A DNA stretch of 64,000 nucleotides from Siphonodentalium dalli (Eukaryota > Mollusca > Scaphopoda > Gadilida > Siphonodentaliidae). The translations under genes and the position numbers were made by a program. Under the pieces are notes generated by a model. That model was given only the letters and a program-made list of their open reading frames with translations. It searched no databases and was not told where the DNA came from. The stretch is taken from positions 126,315,450 to 126,379,449 of the forward strand of contig CP136069.1 in the NCBI GenBank assembly GCA_032622095.1, given 5' to 3'. The first letter of the stretch is position 1, and each line of letters starts with the position of its first letter. Shown here piece by piece: positions 23,541-34,914 of this stretch.

Positions 23541-24504
23541 CTATTTGTGATTCTGTTCGTTTTTCACTTGCTGATGATTGTCAAATTAACGCTATATAGA
23601 TTCCGGGTACGGATAGAGGCAATTTTTGTCATATCGGAGACTATAATTTACATGTATATTTAAAAAGCATACTAAAATATTTCTGGTGACATTACCAGTC
23701 ATAAACATAGTCTGTGTAATACAAAAACACGCATGAGATGTCTTCGATTTTGAACGTGTGTAAGGCGTGTGTGAGTTGCGAGCTAAAGTCCCCTTCCCGA
23801 AAATACCAGGACATTATTTTTGTTTTTGTCATTATGCTGTATTTTAAATATATTAATATGTCCATGTATATATTGACAATAAAGAATTAAAAAAAAAAGT
23901 TATCTATGTAAGTAGAATTGTTGAGCAGTTTTGCCAGATATTTCAGTGGTTGCGAGAGTGAGCGGTGAGTCTTGCACAAGTTCCAAACTCTCCATGTTCA
24001 TTGGGCTGGGGGTGGCAGCGTAGGATAAAGACAAGACAAGAAAACCATAGTCATAACTTTTAATGCAGTGCTTGTGAAAAACGTGTATATAGGTAACGCC
24101 TATGTAGTTGATTTTATGTGATATTTTGTGTTTGTGTGTATACTGTATACACTTGGTGAGAAAGGATGTGAAACATTTTTTTAATCGGACGTGCCAACTA
24201 AAGTTTATTTTGAAATATTTACACACCACATTATATGCATGTGTTCAAAAAAGGGCGCATATATATACGTTCTGAAATATTCATCGTCAAACATGCAACG
24301 GCCTTCGCATTGGTATACACCAATAACCACACACACATTTCCAAAAGAAAGTGATGAATGCATTTATATATATACGATTGACACCTTATTATGTTGACGC
24401 GCTGCCAGCTCACGGCAAATACACTTAACTGTTTGTTTCTCCGTTCTGTTCTACGACATTTGAATTGTTTTAGACTGGTGTGTATCTTTTCTTTGTTATA
24501 TGTT
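23541..24504. other. Unassigned stretch with AATAAA plus A-run
   Basis: AATAAAG followed by about 10 A at 23879-23899 looks like a polyadenylated retro-insertion end or a poly(A) site. Nothing else is recognisable. Confidence 0.35.
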
Positions 24505-25000
24505 CTAATTTCTATTGAAATATAGGTATGAAATAGCATGCAGAATAATAATCAGGCCAAAAAGCTCTCGATCTTCGTTACATGGTTCAAGTACGCAAAT
24601 ACCGAGTACGTTTCTAATCACACTTAGTCCATCCGAGTGCGTAAATACCTGATATAATTTCTATTGAAACAGAGGTCTGAAAAGTGCATGAAATGGCATA
24701 CAGGATAATAATGAGGCCAAAATTGTCGATTTTCGTTACATGGTTCAAGTACGCAATTTAGTCCACCACCTCATACGACCGGGCCCGATATACTTGCCAA
24801 TATACACCATACGAGGCCGTATTGATTATCTAAGAATGGCCTCAGGTAATGTACTCCTGATATCAACTGAAGTTGTTATCACTGATGAGGGTTAGTTAAA
24901 ATACATGTATGATCCCATGATTACCGAGAACGTTTTAATCACATTTAGTCCACCACATCCTACGACCGGGCCCGATATACTTGCCATTATTAACAAGAAA
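24505..25000 (+). repeat. Nested tandem duplications
   Basis: TAATTTCTATTGAAA through CGTTACATGGTTCAAGTACG occurs twice about 150 bp apart (24507 and 24658). ACGACCGGGCCCGATATACT occurs twice about 185 bp apart (24774 and 24960). AAGAATGGCCTCAGG with GAGGGTTAGTTAAAATACA (24833-24905) recurs in diverged form at 27028-27100. Confidence 0.6.
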
Positions 25001-26310
25001 ACCATAATCAGAAATGGTAATGCCCTCAAGATCATATTATTAGCCATAAATATAAATTATAATATAAAATACATTGGTTACACGAATGCACCGCCTCATA
25101 ATTCCGTTAAAACAACTAATCCTTAAAATTATTGCAAAAAACTACGGCTTATTACTGCAGGTTTCTCATTCACCACACCAGAAAGCATCTAAATGCGGAT
25201 AAAAATCGGAAGCATTGTGTTCCCGCCAAGAGTGCATGGTCCAGCCATTGTTCATAGCTAAACATCGAAAGCAATTAGCGCGGTCATAATAGTTACATCC
25301 AGCGAATACACGCCCCACGAAAACCCGAAATGTGTTGTCCTGCGAGAAATCCCATCGCTATAGCTCAATTTGACATGGCCAGATTAGCCTTCCTGCAATA
25401 TCCTAAAACAATAAAGCTTCTCAAATCATCGGCATAGTCAACAGAACTTTCACGAACTTGGACATCGACACTTTCTAATCGCTCTACATAGGCATGGTCA
25501 GACATATCATCGAATATTGTAGCTCTGCATGGATCCCACATCACAAATATCAAAGCATTGTGTTAGAGAAATACAAAGAAAAGCAACGAAACTAGTTCGT
25601 CAAACCAAAACTGTATGCTACCGAGACCGAATGATAAGACTAAATATGATGTCTTTAAAATATATAATATTCAGAGGAGATCTAATCGAGGTATATAAAC
25701 TGTTGAATGGTCATTACAATATCAATGCATGTGACCTATTAGAAAGACATTCATCAGGAAGAACAAGAGGACATAATAAAAAGCTATAGATGCCCATTGT
25801 TAACAAGGCCATGGGAAAATATTTCTTCACGCAGAGGGTGGTAAATAGCTGGAACTCTCTGCCAGACTTCGCTGTTGAGGCTCCAACACTCGATCGATTC
25901 AAAATATACATAGACTCATTCTTCTATTATATAAAATACGAGTTTGACGACAAGTAATATGTTCAAGTGACTCACAAGTAAATATCGAATGACGATACAT
26001 ATATTTGTAAACAAGCATTGGAAATAATGTTATTTGGACGAAAAGTCGCAAGACTTGTTCCGTATTATGATGATGATGATGATGATGATGATGATTATGA
26101 TATGATTGATAGGACAAATCACTAGTATGATGATCGTGTCGTTATTTGTTTAAAATACATATAAATTGACATATACGCACCCGTTCCCTAATTAAAATCG
26201 ACATATTTCGACAATTTTAGGGGACATCCACGAATTCGGGGACTTCCGTCCGCAAATAGCGACCTACTGCGAATTGTCACAACCGGAAAAAAACATTATC
26301 TATTTATAAA
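24960..26310 (+). repeat. Dispersed repeat copy A, interrupted by a LINE
   Basis: Two flanks, 24990-25310 and 26095-26310, match inverted sequence at 35455-35640 and 34915-35100. Shared words include AACAAGAAAACCATAATCAG, GCGGTCATAATAGT and CGTGTCGTTATTTGTTTAAA. A LINE relic sits between the flanks here. It is absent at the same point in copy C (35290-35640). Confidence 0.65.
25400..26095 (+). pseudogene. 5'-truncated CR1/L2-like LINE, C-terminal RT region
   Basis: Readable pieces are NKASQIIGIVNRTFTNLDID, a stop, then VRHIIEYCSSAWIPHHKYQS. These lead to IQRKATKLVRQTK, RGDLIEVYKLLNG, RTRGH and, after another stop, FFTQRVVNSWNSLPDFAVEA. This order (IEYCSSAW, IQRRATKLV, RGDMIEVYKILNG, TRGH, FFSQRVVNSWNSLP) is characteristic of the C-terminal end of CR1/L2-type LINE proteins. 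RT catalytic motifs are missing because of 5' truncation, as expected from incomplete target-primed reverse transcription. An (ATG)n tail at 26067-26095 marks the 3' end. There are at least two stops and one frameshift, so it is dead. Confidence 0.85.
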
Positions 26311-26389
26311 ATGCCCAGCGAACCACAGCTTTCTAAAATATGTACCACAGTATACACTCGAGGGGCGTTAATTTGCTACAGGTTATCGG
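26311..26389. other. Short unassigned spacer
   Basis: Nothing recognised. Confidence 0.3.
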
Positions 26390-26520
26390 CCGCAATAAGT
26401 AGAACGCTGCCCGCGTCATAAGTAATAAAAAGTCGGCCAATAAGTTGAAAACGCGGCCAATAAGTAACGACAAGTCGGCCAATTAAGTAGAAAACGCGGC
26501 CAATAAGTCAAGGTATAGCG
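26390..26520 (+). repeat. Short tandem repeat of CGGCCAATAAGT
   Basis: About five copies of a 20-25 bp unit built on CGGCCAATAAGT with AAAACG or CAAGT spacers. Differences between units make it a degenerate minisatellite. Confidence 0.65.
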
Positions 26521-26851
26521 TAAATGACGTCATACGTAGTTAGCTCGATCGGCAAAGAATATTGGGTCGACGGAAGATAGATACAGTTGCTTTCGGATGA
26601 ATTGCGGACTGTCACTGTTGTTTTTTTTTTGGGGGAGTAAATTAACGTGGATGAACTACTAACCGTATCAATATCATTCCCAGTGGAAACAGACAGTACT
26701 GTGAAATCGCTTCAAGTTATTCACTAAGTTCACAAGAATAAAAATTGCAGGAATAATTGTTACTTTAATAAAGCGCACAATGGTGTATATCTATGTTAAT
26801 ATATTCAGCCTGGGAAATAACAATTGCCAATGTTGCTAATTAATAAAATGC

Positions 26852-26988
26852 TTATTAATTGGTTGTTTCCACATTGACAGAGTTATGAGGCCTCTGTCTG
26901 TCGTATTAGCCTTCGGCCTGCGGCCTCAGGCCAATACGACAGACCTCGGCCTCATAACTCGGCCAATATGGAAACAACCAATTAATAA
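26852..26988. repeat. Large hairpin (foldback/MITE-like), about 60-bp arms
   Basis: TTATTAATTGGTTGTTTCC at the left is matched inverted by GGAAACAACCAATTAATAA at the right. The pairing continues through GAGTTATGAGGCC/GGCCTCATAACTC and CTGTCGTATT/AATACGACAG to a GC-rich loop. AATTAATAAAAT lies at 26838-26849 and again at 26980-26991. Because that word overlaps the arm end, it is not a clean target duplication. Confidence 0.7.
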
Positions 26989-27049
26989 AATATAATATAC
27001 ACCATAAGAGTGCGTAATTATTATCTAAGAATGGCATCAGGTGATGCAC

Positions 27050-27630
27050 TCCTGATGTCAACTGAAGCTATGGTCTCTTATGAGGGTTAGTTAAAATACA
27101 GGTATGGTCCCATGATGGTTAATTAAAATATTTTCACATGAGGGTAAATTAAAATATAGTTACATGGGCGTTAAATAAAATATTGTCCCATGAGTGTTAA
27201 TTAAGGTATGGTCCAATGAGAATTAATAAAATATTGTCCCATGATGGTTAATTAAAATGGTACCATGATTGTTAATTAAAAGATGGTCCTATAACTGATC
27301 AGGGTTATTTAGAAAATGGTCCCATGAGGGTTAATACAAATATGAACCCATGGGGGTTAACTGAAATATGTTCCAATGAATATAAATTAACATATGGCAA
27401 CATGTGGGTTAATTAAAGTTAAAATATGGCCCCATTACGAGGGTTAATTGAAATAAATGTATGGTGTCATCAGTATTGATTAACTACGGTCACATGGTGT
27501 TAAATAAATTTTAGTCCCATTAAAATAAAAATATTGTCCAATGTGAACTAATTAAAATATTGTCCAATATGGACTAATTAAAATATGCCCCCATGAGGAT
27601 AATTTAAAACATGGTCACAGGAGGGTTAAT
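27050..27630 (+). repeat. Degenerate minisatellite, roughly 25-30 bp unit
   Basis: About 20 variants of TGGTCCCATGAGGGTTAATT followed by AAAATA occupy this stretch. Units vary in length and sequence, so the array is old. The unit's first appearance resembles sequence at 24885-24920. Confidence 0.8.
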
Positions 27631-27858
27631 TTCTGAACATTGTTCAATGCATATAGCATTCTGATATATGCTGCGTACACATACATAAAACGATGTTTAG
27701 AATAAGGCCACATTGTATGTTAAACAACCATTGTGAATGGTTAGCTTTGGAACTTTTCTTAATAACATCTCTATGCATAGCTCAGATATATTCCGCATAC
27801 AAAGAAATGGGAAAATAGTTTAGAGACCGAGACTAAAGTTCACTAAACGTCAATATTA
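27631..27858. other. Unassigned spacer before the ATGGC-rich repeat
   Basis: Nothing recognised apart from AT-rich sequence. Confidence 0.3.
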
Positions 27859-28580
27859 GTCTGGTCGATAAAAGGTTTGACCTAGAACAAATTTGGAATA
27901 AGTTGGTTTGTATACATTTTCAAGAGGAATATATCCTCTATAACATATCCAAAATCCGCTAAAATCTGCTTTGATCATTTTTCGTAATTCAAGATGGCGT
28001 CCAATATGGCTGCCATTTCCTATAAGTCAGTTTGATGCAATTATAGTGAGAAATTCTAATCATATGTATACACATGCATATATTTTTGTGGAGCTAAGAA
28101 ATTACGCCACCTTTATGTGCTAAAATTGGAATTCCCAGCCCAAGAGGGCTGCCAACATGGTGGCCGGATTTGGAAACTGTTACGTTTTTCACTAATATCT
28201 TTAAGATCAGTTTCTGCTGTTTGCAACTGGTTGAGAATTGTGACTTTTTTGTATTTAGCATGTTAACTGACCATTATAGCAATGTAACATGCCATTCATG
28301 GGGTTCCCACCCCTTCCGCTGACTCAAAATATCGATTTTACAGAATGCGGTATAACATTTCACAAAATATTACCATTGGGATTCTAGTAATAGTTCATCA
28401 AGAAATAGGAAGAACTGTGTAATATAACATTTCACAAAAAATTTACATTGGGATTCTAGTAAAAGTTCATCAAGTAATACGAAGAAATGTGCAATATGAG
28501 TGATGCATTCTATTTCTTATGGATATTCCAACTCAATGATACCATAATTGTCACTTTGGCTCAAAATGTGTTTAAATGAA
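27859..28580 (+). repeat. ATGGC-rich dispersed repeat, copy 1 (with terminus)
   Basis: It begins with GTCTGGTCGATAAA after TA, the same terminus as the 30660-32854 element. It then runs through CATATCCAAAATCCGCTAAA, AAGATGGCGTCCAATATGGC, CCAAGAGGGCTGCC and GGGATTCTAGTAA. A second copy starts at 29222 and a diverged one at 52830. No protein frame is conserved between copies. Confidence 0.75.
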
Positions 28581-29214
28581 ATCCTTTTCTATCTACTGTC
28601 TGACACAGCGAACCCCAAATGCTGGTCGGCAACCGACAATAAAATGGCCATATCGCTTTGAGCTCGTATATAGGGCAAGTATTCAGAACGAGCTGAACAA
28701 GTATAGCAATAGGTGTTATCATGGGTCCATTTATTGTTTCGACAGATATGTTTAATTACCTTCGTCTCATCAGAGATGCAGGTCAATCGGGGCTATATAC
28801 ACTGTTGGAGGAGGTGTACGCGTGCGTATGAGCGCATTCGAACATGCCACCTTGTGTTATTCGTGTGAGGAAGGCCCGATGCTTCAACACTAGCTCGACT
28901 TATACGTCATAGAAGAATACGCCCGAAGCTGTTTGATAGGTGTCTGGACACCCGTATGTGGATTATCGGCTGTGTCAATATCAATGATTTTTGTGCTAGA
29001 AACCAATTATACCAATTCTGTTTATCTTAGACGTTGTTAAAGTTCAGGCCCAAGCCCAGAACCATAATCTCATCATTAGATAAAGGGTGGTTGGAGAAAT
29101 TTCGTATCAACTCCTTAGCCTGATTTAATTTGTATTCGAGGATTTCAATTATACACACCAGACCAGAGGTGATGTAACCTGCTGTATCAGACTTTTAGGT
29201 AGAAAAGGATTTCA
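28581..29214. other. Unassigned spacer between repeat copies
   Basis: No gene or repeat is recognised. The open frames are short. Confidence 0.35.
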
Positions 29215-29221
29215 TTTACAT

Positions 29222-30190
29222 GCACTATAACATATCCAAAATCCGCTAAAATCTGCTTTGAGCATTTTTCGTAATTCAAGATGGCGTCCAAGATGGTTGC
29301 CATTTCCTATAAGTTAGTTTGATGCAATTATAGTGAGAAATTATAATCATATGTGTGCACATGCATATATGTTTGTGAAGCTAAGACATGACGCCACCTT
29401 TTTTAGCTAAAATTGGAATTCCCAGCCCAAGAGGGCTGCCAAAATGGTGGCCAGATTTGGAAACTGTTACGTTTTTTACTAATATCTTTAAGATCAGTTT
29501 CTGCTGTTTGCAACCGGTTGAGAGTTGTGACTTTTTTTGTATTTGGCATGTTAACTGACCATTGTAGCAATGGAACATGCCATTCATGGGGTCCGCACCC
29601 CTTCCGTTGACTCAAAATATCGATTTTACAGAATGCGGTATAACATTTCACGAAACATTACCATTGGGATTCTAGTAAAAGTTCATCAAGTAATACGAAG
29701 AAATGTGCAATATGAGTGATGAATTCTATTTCTTATGGATATTCCAACTCAATGATTGTCACTTTGGCTCAAAATGGCGGCCAAAAGAAATAAAAGGGTA
29801 AATATTGTCCCAGCGTGAAATACAACCGCTTACAGGTTGTGGTTGATGCACAATTGACTATTCTGTCTTATATAAATTGAATATTAACATTTCTGATGCA
29901 CCTTGGTTAATTGTTACTATTTTAACCACTGAAATTACCAGAATAATTCAAATTTTTCTGCCACAAGCTTGACACCAACATCGGAAAAAACCTCTGTTCA
30001 GGTTTAAGCCATTTTTTAAAGTAAAATGGAACTATGGAATCAGATATGTTTATTGTTTTGATGTGTGTTAAATGTGTCACACTGAGGTGTTTAGACAAAA
30101 TTACTCAAGATGGCTTGCAAAATTGCAACCCAGTTCGGTAAAAAGTTGATTTATCACATATATTCCGAACATTATTCTTTGCTGTCCCGA
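29222..30190 (+). repeat. ATGGC-rich dispersed repeat, copy 2 (longer)
   Basis: It matches copy 1 closely from CATATCCAAAATCCGC onward but lacks the first ~95 bases. It extends further 3' with AAATGGCGGCC (29773), TTGGTTAATTGTTACTATTTT and CAAGATGGCTTGC (30108). The longer 3' part also occurs in the 52830-53740 copy, which defines the family's body. Confidence 0.75.
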
Positions 30191-30239
30191 AAAGGTAGCA
30201 AAATGTGGCTCACTTAGTTATTAAACATGCTACTTAGTC

Positions 30240-30610
30240 AACTGAATATTCTATACTGGTTGTCCCATAAGGAGTAGCTGTGTTGTCATGTGTAAGGTTA
30301 ATATGTATACATGGAGTGGCTGTCTGGTCATTGAAGTGGTGTATAGGTACAACGAGAGTAGCTACCTTGTCCATATGTGTGTTGTTTATTTATATTTGGA
30401 GCGACTGTGGTCATGGGTGTACAGTGGATGACTGTGTTGTCATGGGTGACTGGGTGTATATGTATACATGTGTTGGTTGTAAGGTAGTGGATGGGGTGTA
30501 TGGATATATAGGGAGTGGTTGTGTCGTTATGAGTAATGTGCATGCACACGGAATGATTGTATGGTCATTGTTGTTGAAGTGTATATGCATACCTGGTGTG
30601 CAGTTTGGTG
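30240..30610 (+). repeat. G/T-rich degenerate minisatellite
   Basis: Variants of GGAGTGGTTGTGTGGTCATG recur about every 40-45 bases, with strong strand bias (G and T rich). The resulting 112-codon open frame (30280-30618) is a repeat artefact. Confidence 0.55.
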
Positions 30611-30659
30611 GTCATTGAGTGCACCAGGATAGGAAGACAGTCAGCCATGACTATATATA

Positions 30660-32854
30660 GTCTGGTCGATAAACTAAAATTTTAGGGTCAACCTATAAAA
30701 AAAATTGGACTAAGTTGGTTTCTATTCCATTTGTTAGAGGAATATATCCTCTATAACATATCCAAAATCCGCTAAAATCCGCTTTGAGCATTTTCTATAA
30801 TACAAGATGGTGTCCACGATGGCAGTTGGTATCGAACAATCCCGAATTTCGGTGGTAGGTGCGCCAACAAATACCAAATTAGTAATAAAATAAAATGCAC
30901 ACAAACAATGCTTAGTCGTAAACCATATCGGTAGAATGTTTGTCCAATATGGCCGCCAAAATGGACAAAATCGAATGATATTTACAATTTGCGGAAAATT
31001 GAATAGCTGGTTATACAAAAACGAACAATGCCCTCGAATTATACAAGGAAGAATGATTTCAGAGTATAAGGGGAGCTATTGATAATAGTATGTAATAATT
31101 CTCTCTAATGTATCTCGCGAGAGAGCAACCGAAAGCCAGGTCTCATACAACGATTAAATGTGGACTTTTTGGGCACCAAGAAACAAAAGAAAAACGCAGT
31201 TTTATCTGTACTGTTGATCTTGAATCGTGTAATATATGTGTATTAAAACAGTTAAATGTGATCTAATAGGGATGTATTCATTGTGTGATCTTTTCTAGAA
31301 GCAGAAATATATGTGATGAATACAGTCTCACGAATGTGACCGATAATCAATTATTTTTGAATCTACAACACAAAATCTGTCAAAATTCACTATTATAGAA
31401 CAGTATGAGAGCTATTTTTATGGTACTAGGTAAAATGTGTAGATCCTATTGTCCGTGTCTTAAAATAGTAGTCATTGTTGCCTCCGGTCAAGTGAATAAA
31501 CACGAATATTTCACTTTTATCTCACAAATACATGGTGGTATACCATGGACGCAATTTATCAAAATACAAAGGATTACAATAGACTCTCTTCCATAAATTA
31601 TCAACATAACCAAATTTGCCTACATACTCTGTGGCAGAGACTGTCTTTATACCTGGAAATTATGTGTACTTAAATGTACTAAGGCCGCATGTACGCGAAA
31701 CGTACGACCTTTTCTGCAACCGCATCGCCGCGTTTACCCATTCTCCCTAATGTTACACATATCTGCTGCATACAAAACCATAAATAGCAACATTGAGTGA
31801 ATGGTAAACGCAGAACTAATAACTGTAAACGCTGATGATCTGATATTAAGCGCAAGTATGTGGGTGGCAATGGTAACATAGTTTCAAACAACAAGATACT
31901 GACAACTAATAGTGTGCATTGCGTGGTACATATTCCTGTTGTAAAGTGCCGATTGAAGTAATTTGAACAAAATTGTCTACTAAGAAACCGGTTTGGGAGC
32001 ACCATGAAAATTAGTACTAAATAAAATGTACGATGTGCAGTCTCTTCGATCTAGTGAGATATTGTACTATTCTGTTGAAGAGATAAGTGTTTCTTTACAG
32101 TATAATCAGCATTACGACATACGTGTATGGTTTATTGTCACGGAGAGTGTTGAAAATTCCGGAAATATAACTAGTATTTACACAGATAGGGTGGGCACTT
32201 CAGTTTCTGCGTTACATTCAATAATTAATCATCATTCCAAAACTAAACTACCACGCACTGTGTGACGAAATCTTACTTCGTGTGTTGCATGCCCGAAATA
32301 ACTGTTTTTGGTCCGACTGTTCGATGCATTCTAATGAGAAAACCCGAACGTAAATCATTGGGTTAACGTGCGTAGCAGTGATCGATAAATCATTCAGATG
32401 GATATATTTTAATTAGATGTGTACCTATACAGATATATAACAACATTCTTTTAAATGACCAATGTGTATTTTCGCTTATAGGTGGTTATCCAATATGTTG
32501 CTTTCGTCGTAGCATGGATTGTAGTTGCGGCCATTTTGACATCCATTTCATCGCCGCGATTGCATTGTTTTCTGTCCTTGTAACACTATTTGCCACCTAT
32601 ACTCTTTCACACAAACTGGTATATATCGTATGGAGGATTAATGCGTTCTGGTATCGCCGATGAGGGATATTGTAGATCAACGTACTTCACAAGGTCGAAA
32701 AATGGGCATTTTAAAAAATCTCTGTAAAAAAGTTTGCTCAAAGCGGATTTTAGCGGATTTTGGATATGTTGTAGACGATATATTCCTCTTCAAAATGGAA
32801 TAAAAACCAACTTAGTCCAAAACAATTCTAGGTCAAACCTTTTATCGACCAGAC
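30660..32854. mobile_element. 2.2 kb non-autonomous element with ~130-bp terminal inverted repeats
   Basis: The left end GTCTGGTCGATAAA is repeated inverted at the right end (TTTATCGACCAGAC). The similarity continues for about 130 bp on each side through AAGTTGGTTT, AGAGGAATATATC and CATATCCAAAATCCGCTAAA. TA lies directly outside both ends (30658-30659 and 32855-32856), and also before copy 1 at 27857-27858. This is consistent with a TA-inserting (Tc1/mariner-like) element. The 2195-bp interior has no recognisable transposase. It includes ATGGCCGCCAAAATGG (30953) and TCTCGCGAGA (31113-31122). Confidence 0.6.
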
Positions 32855-32856
32855 TA

Positions 32857-33230
32857 ATATACCTGTGCTTTCACCTTGGTTATGTAGGTTATTGTAATAC
32901 AATCCGGTTGTTGACATTTTCAATAGTCGTCAACAAAAAAAAGCTTATATACGTGACATGCTAATCAAGTATACGCCTACACGGCGGATGCGCCATTTCC
33001 GACGGATCGCCGATTAGTCTGCACTTCTAGTAGGTGGGCTTGATTGTTATTATTGGGGGTTTGGAGGCGAAAGTTAGTACTGACAGAGTGGGCAGACCCA
33101 CGAATTTACGAACCCATGAAAAAGTCATTAGGAATGGCCGCTTGCCAACTAAACGGACAAACTATTAAATACATTGGCTAGCTATGATTGGACATTTTTA
33201 AGATCATTACAATTCACCAATAAATATAAC
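32857..33230. other. Unassigned stretch
   Basis: Nothing recognised. Confidence 0.35.
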
Positions 33231-34033
33231 TAGAGGTGTGACTGTCCCAATGGGACTACGGATACCCCCCTGTTTTTAAAATACTAAGATGTTTCACATG
33301 TCAGTAAACATTTAGTTAAAATAATAAAATAACAGTTCCCATTGCAGGTGTACAACCATAACCCTAATCTTAAACCTATTGACCAAAAAATGTAGGAATA
33401 AAAGCTTGGACAAAATTATGTATGTTGCGAACAAAATTCTAAGTCGAAAAAGGGGAATAACTCCACACAAAATATGTCGGACAGACGTCATAATCGCAGG
33501 TGCACAGGTTCCCATGGCACTAAATATCAGTGCCAAGATTAAAAAACATTGACCGAAAAATGTAGGAATAAAAGCTCGGACAAAATTATGCATGTTGCAA
33601 AAAAAGTTTCTAAGTCGAAAAAGGGGGATAACTCCACCAAAAAATGTCGGACAGACGTCATAATCGCAGATGCACAAGTTCCCATGGTACTAAATATCTG
33701 TGCCACGTTTTTAAAAAATTGACCGAAAAATGTAGGAATAAAAGCTCGGACAAAAGTATACATGTTGCGAAAAATTTCTAAGTCGAAAAAGGGGGGATAA
33801 CTCCAGCAAAAAAAGTCCGACAGAAGTCATAATCGCAGGTGCATAGGTTCCCATGGTGGTTGATGTCTGTGCCAAGTTTCACGGAAATTGATCTAAAAAC
33901 GACTGAGAAAAACTCCGGACAAATTTGTGTCCACGGACGGACGACGGACGGACGACGGACGACGGACGACGGACGGACGGACAAGCTGAATCCAGTATAC
34001 CCCCCCCCCCCTAACTTCGTTGCGGGGGGTGTA
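33231..34033 (+). mobile_element. Pearl-like tandem-core element with GGAC tract and 3' hairpin
   Basis: A short leader (33231-33320) is followed by about three to four tandem units of roughly 180 bp. Each contains AATGTAGGAATAAAAGC, CTAAGTCGAAAAAGGGG, ATAACTCCA and GTCATAATCGCAGGTGCA, then GTTCCCATGG. A GGACGGACGAC tract (33934-33982) and a C-run/G-run hairpin (33999-34030, ACCCCCC..GGGGGGTGT) close it. Leader, ~160-180 bp cores, ACGG microsatellite and terminal tail is the architecture described for bivalve pearl elements, which are linked to Helentron-type transposition. The family name is inferred from architecture only. Confidence 0.6.
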
Positions 34034-34369
34034 ATGATATACCGATATTGCAACAAGTGTCGTACAATATTTAGTTTAAGATTGGCCGTATTTTCAGGCG
34101 GGAACCGATTTTGCGAAATGAGTTTGTAGAATAGTAGACATGTATGAATACTACAGGGGTACTATCGTAAAATAGTATAGAAGTGTGGTTGTTGATAACC
34201 TCGAAATTAAAAACCTCACGGAAAAATGTTATCTTCGAAACTATCGCGGTCGCTATTTTGAGAATGTCACACGGGAGGTACAAACATGTAACTCTATTGA
34301 CCCGATGTACATTCAAAGGCTAGGGAGTTATGTTATGATAAGAGAGTGACTTTCACCCACAGGTCCCAT
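34034..34369. other. Unassigned stretch
   Basis: Nothing recognised. Confidence 0.35.
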
Positions 34370-34432
34370 GGTGCGATACCACCACTACGATTATATATAG
34401 TATATATATACTCGTTATGGTGGTATCGCACC
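34370..34432. repeat. Perfect 15-bp inverted repeat around a TA-rich loop
   Basis: GGTGCGATACCACCA at 34370-34384 pairs perfectly with TGGTGGTATCGCACC at 34418-34432. The loop is TA-rich. It could be a tiny hairpin element or the ends of one. No duplication of flanks is seen. Confidence 0.6.
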
Positions 34433-34914
34433 AGCTGGGGTCAACACTATGAACAATTTCATACCTGTAAATACAAATAGTATTTATTAATTTGTAATTA
34501 CAAATTTGTGTTAACTATCACAGTGGTTTCATAGTACAGGGAAAATTTAGCCGTATTATTGAAATACCTTAGACTGGGCGAGGGGTGAAACCCCTAAAAC
34601 GTAGACAAAACTAACTCACCACTCTGCTCCAATTCACCCGTTATCAGTGTTATCTGAATACCAGTTCAAATTAGACGGACGTGTATATAGAGCTAAAATA
34701 ACTGACAACAATTTATATGGGAAAGTTACAATGCGTGCTATTATTGTGTGATTAGTGATATCGCCGGTACTATGAAACGATGAGCTAACAAAATCTCGCA
34801 AATTTTACAAAGATCTACTGCTGATTATTCACGCCCATCGGGTGTATACTGGTGGGCATATGTTAGATCGCCGGGTGTCGTCGAATGCGCTGTGTGTCTG
34901 TGGAGCTTTTATAA
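34433..34914. other. Unassigned stretch
   Basis: Nothing recognised. A short AT-rich inverted repeat lies near 34484-34512. Confidence 0.35.

Noticed and set aside
30280-30618. 112-codon open frame
   Set aside because: It lies entirely within a G/T-rich degenerate minisatellite with cysteine and valine-rich, repeat-like translation.
31679-32265. Open frames of 108 and 79 codons inside the TIR element
   Set aside because: No transposase or other motif is recognisable, and the frames have no counterpart in other copies of the family in this window.
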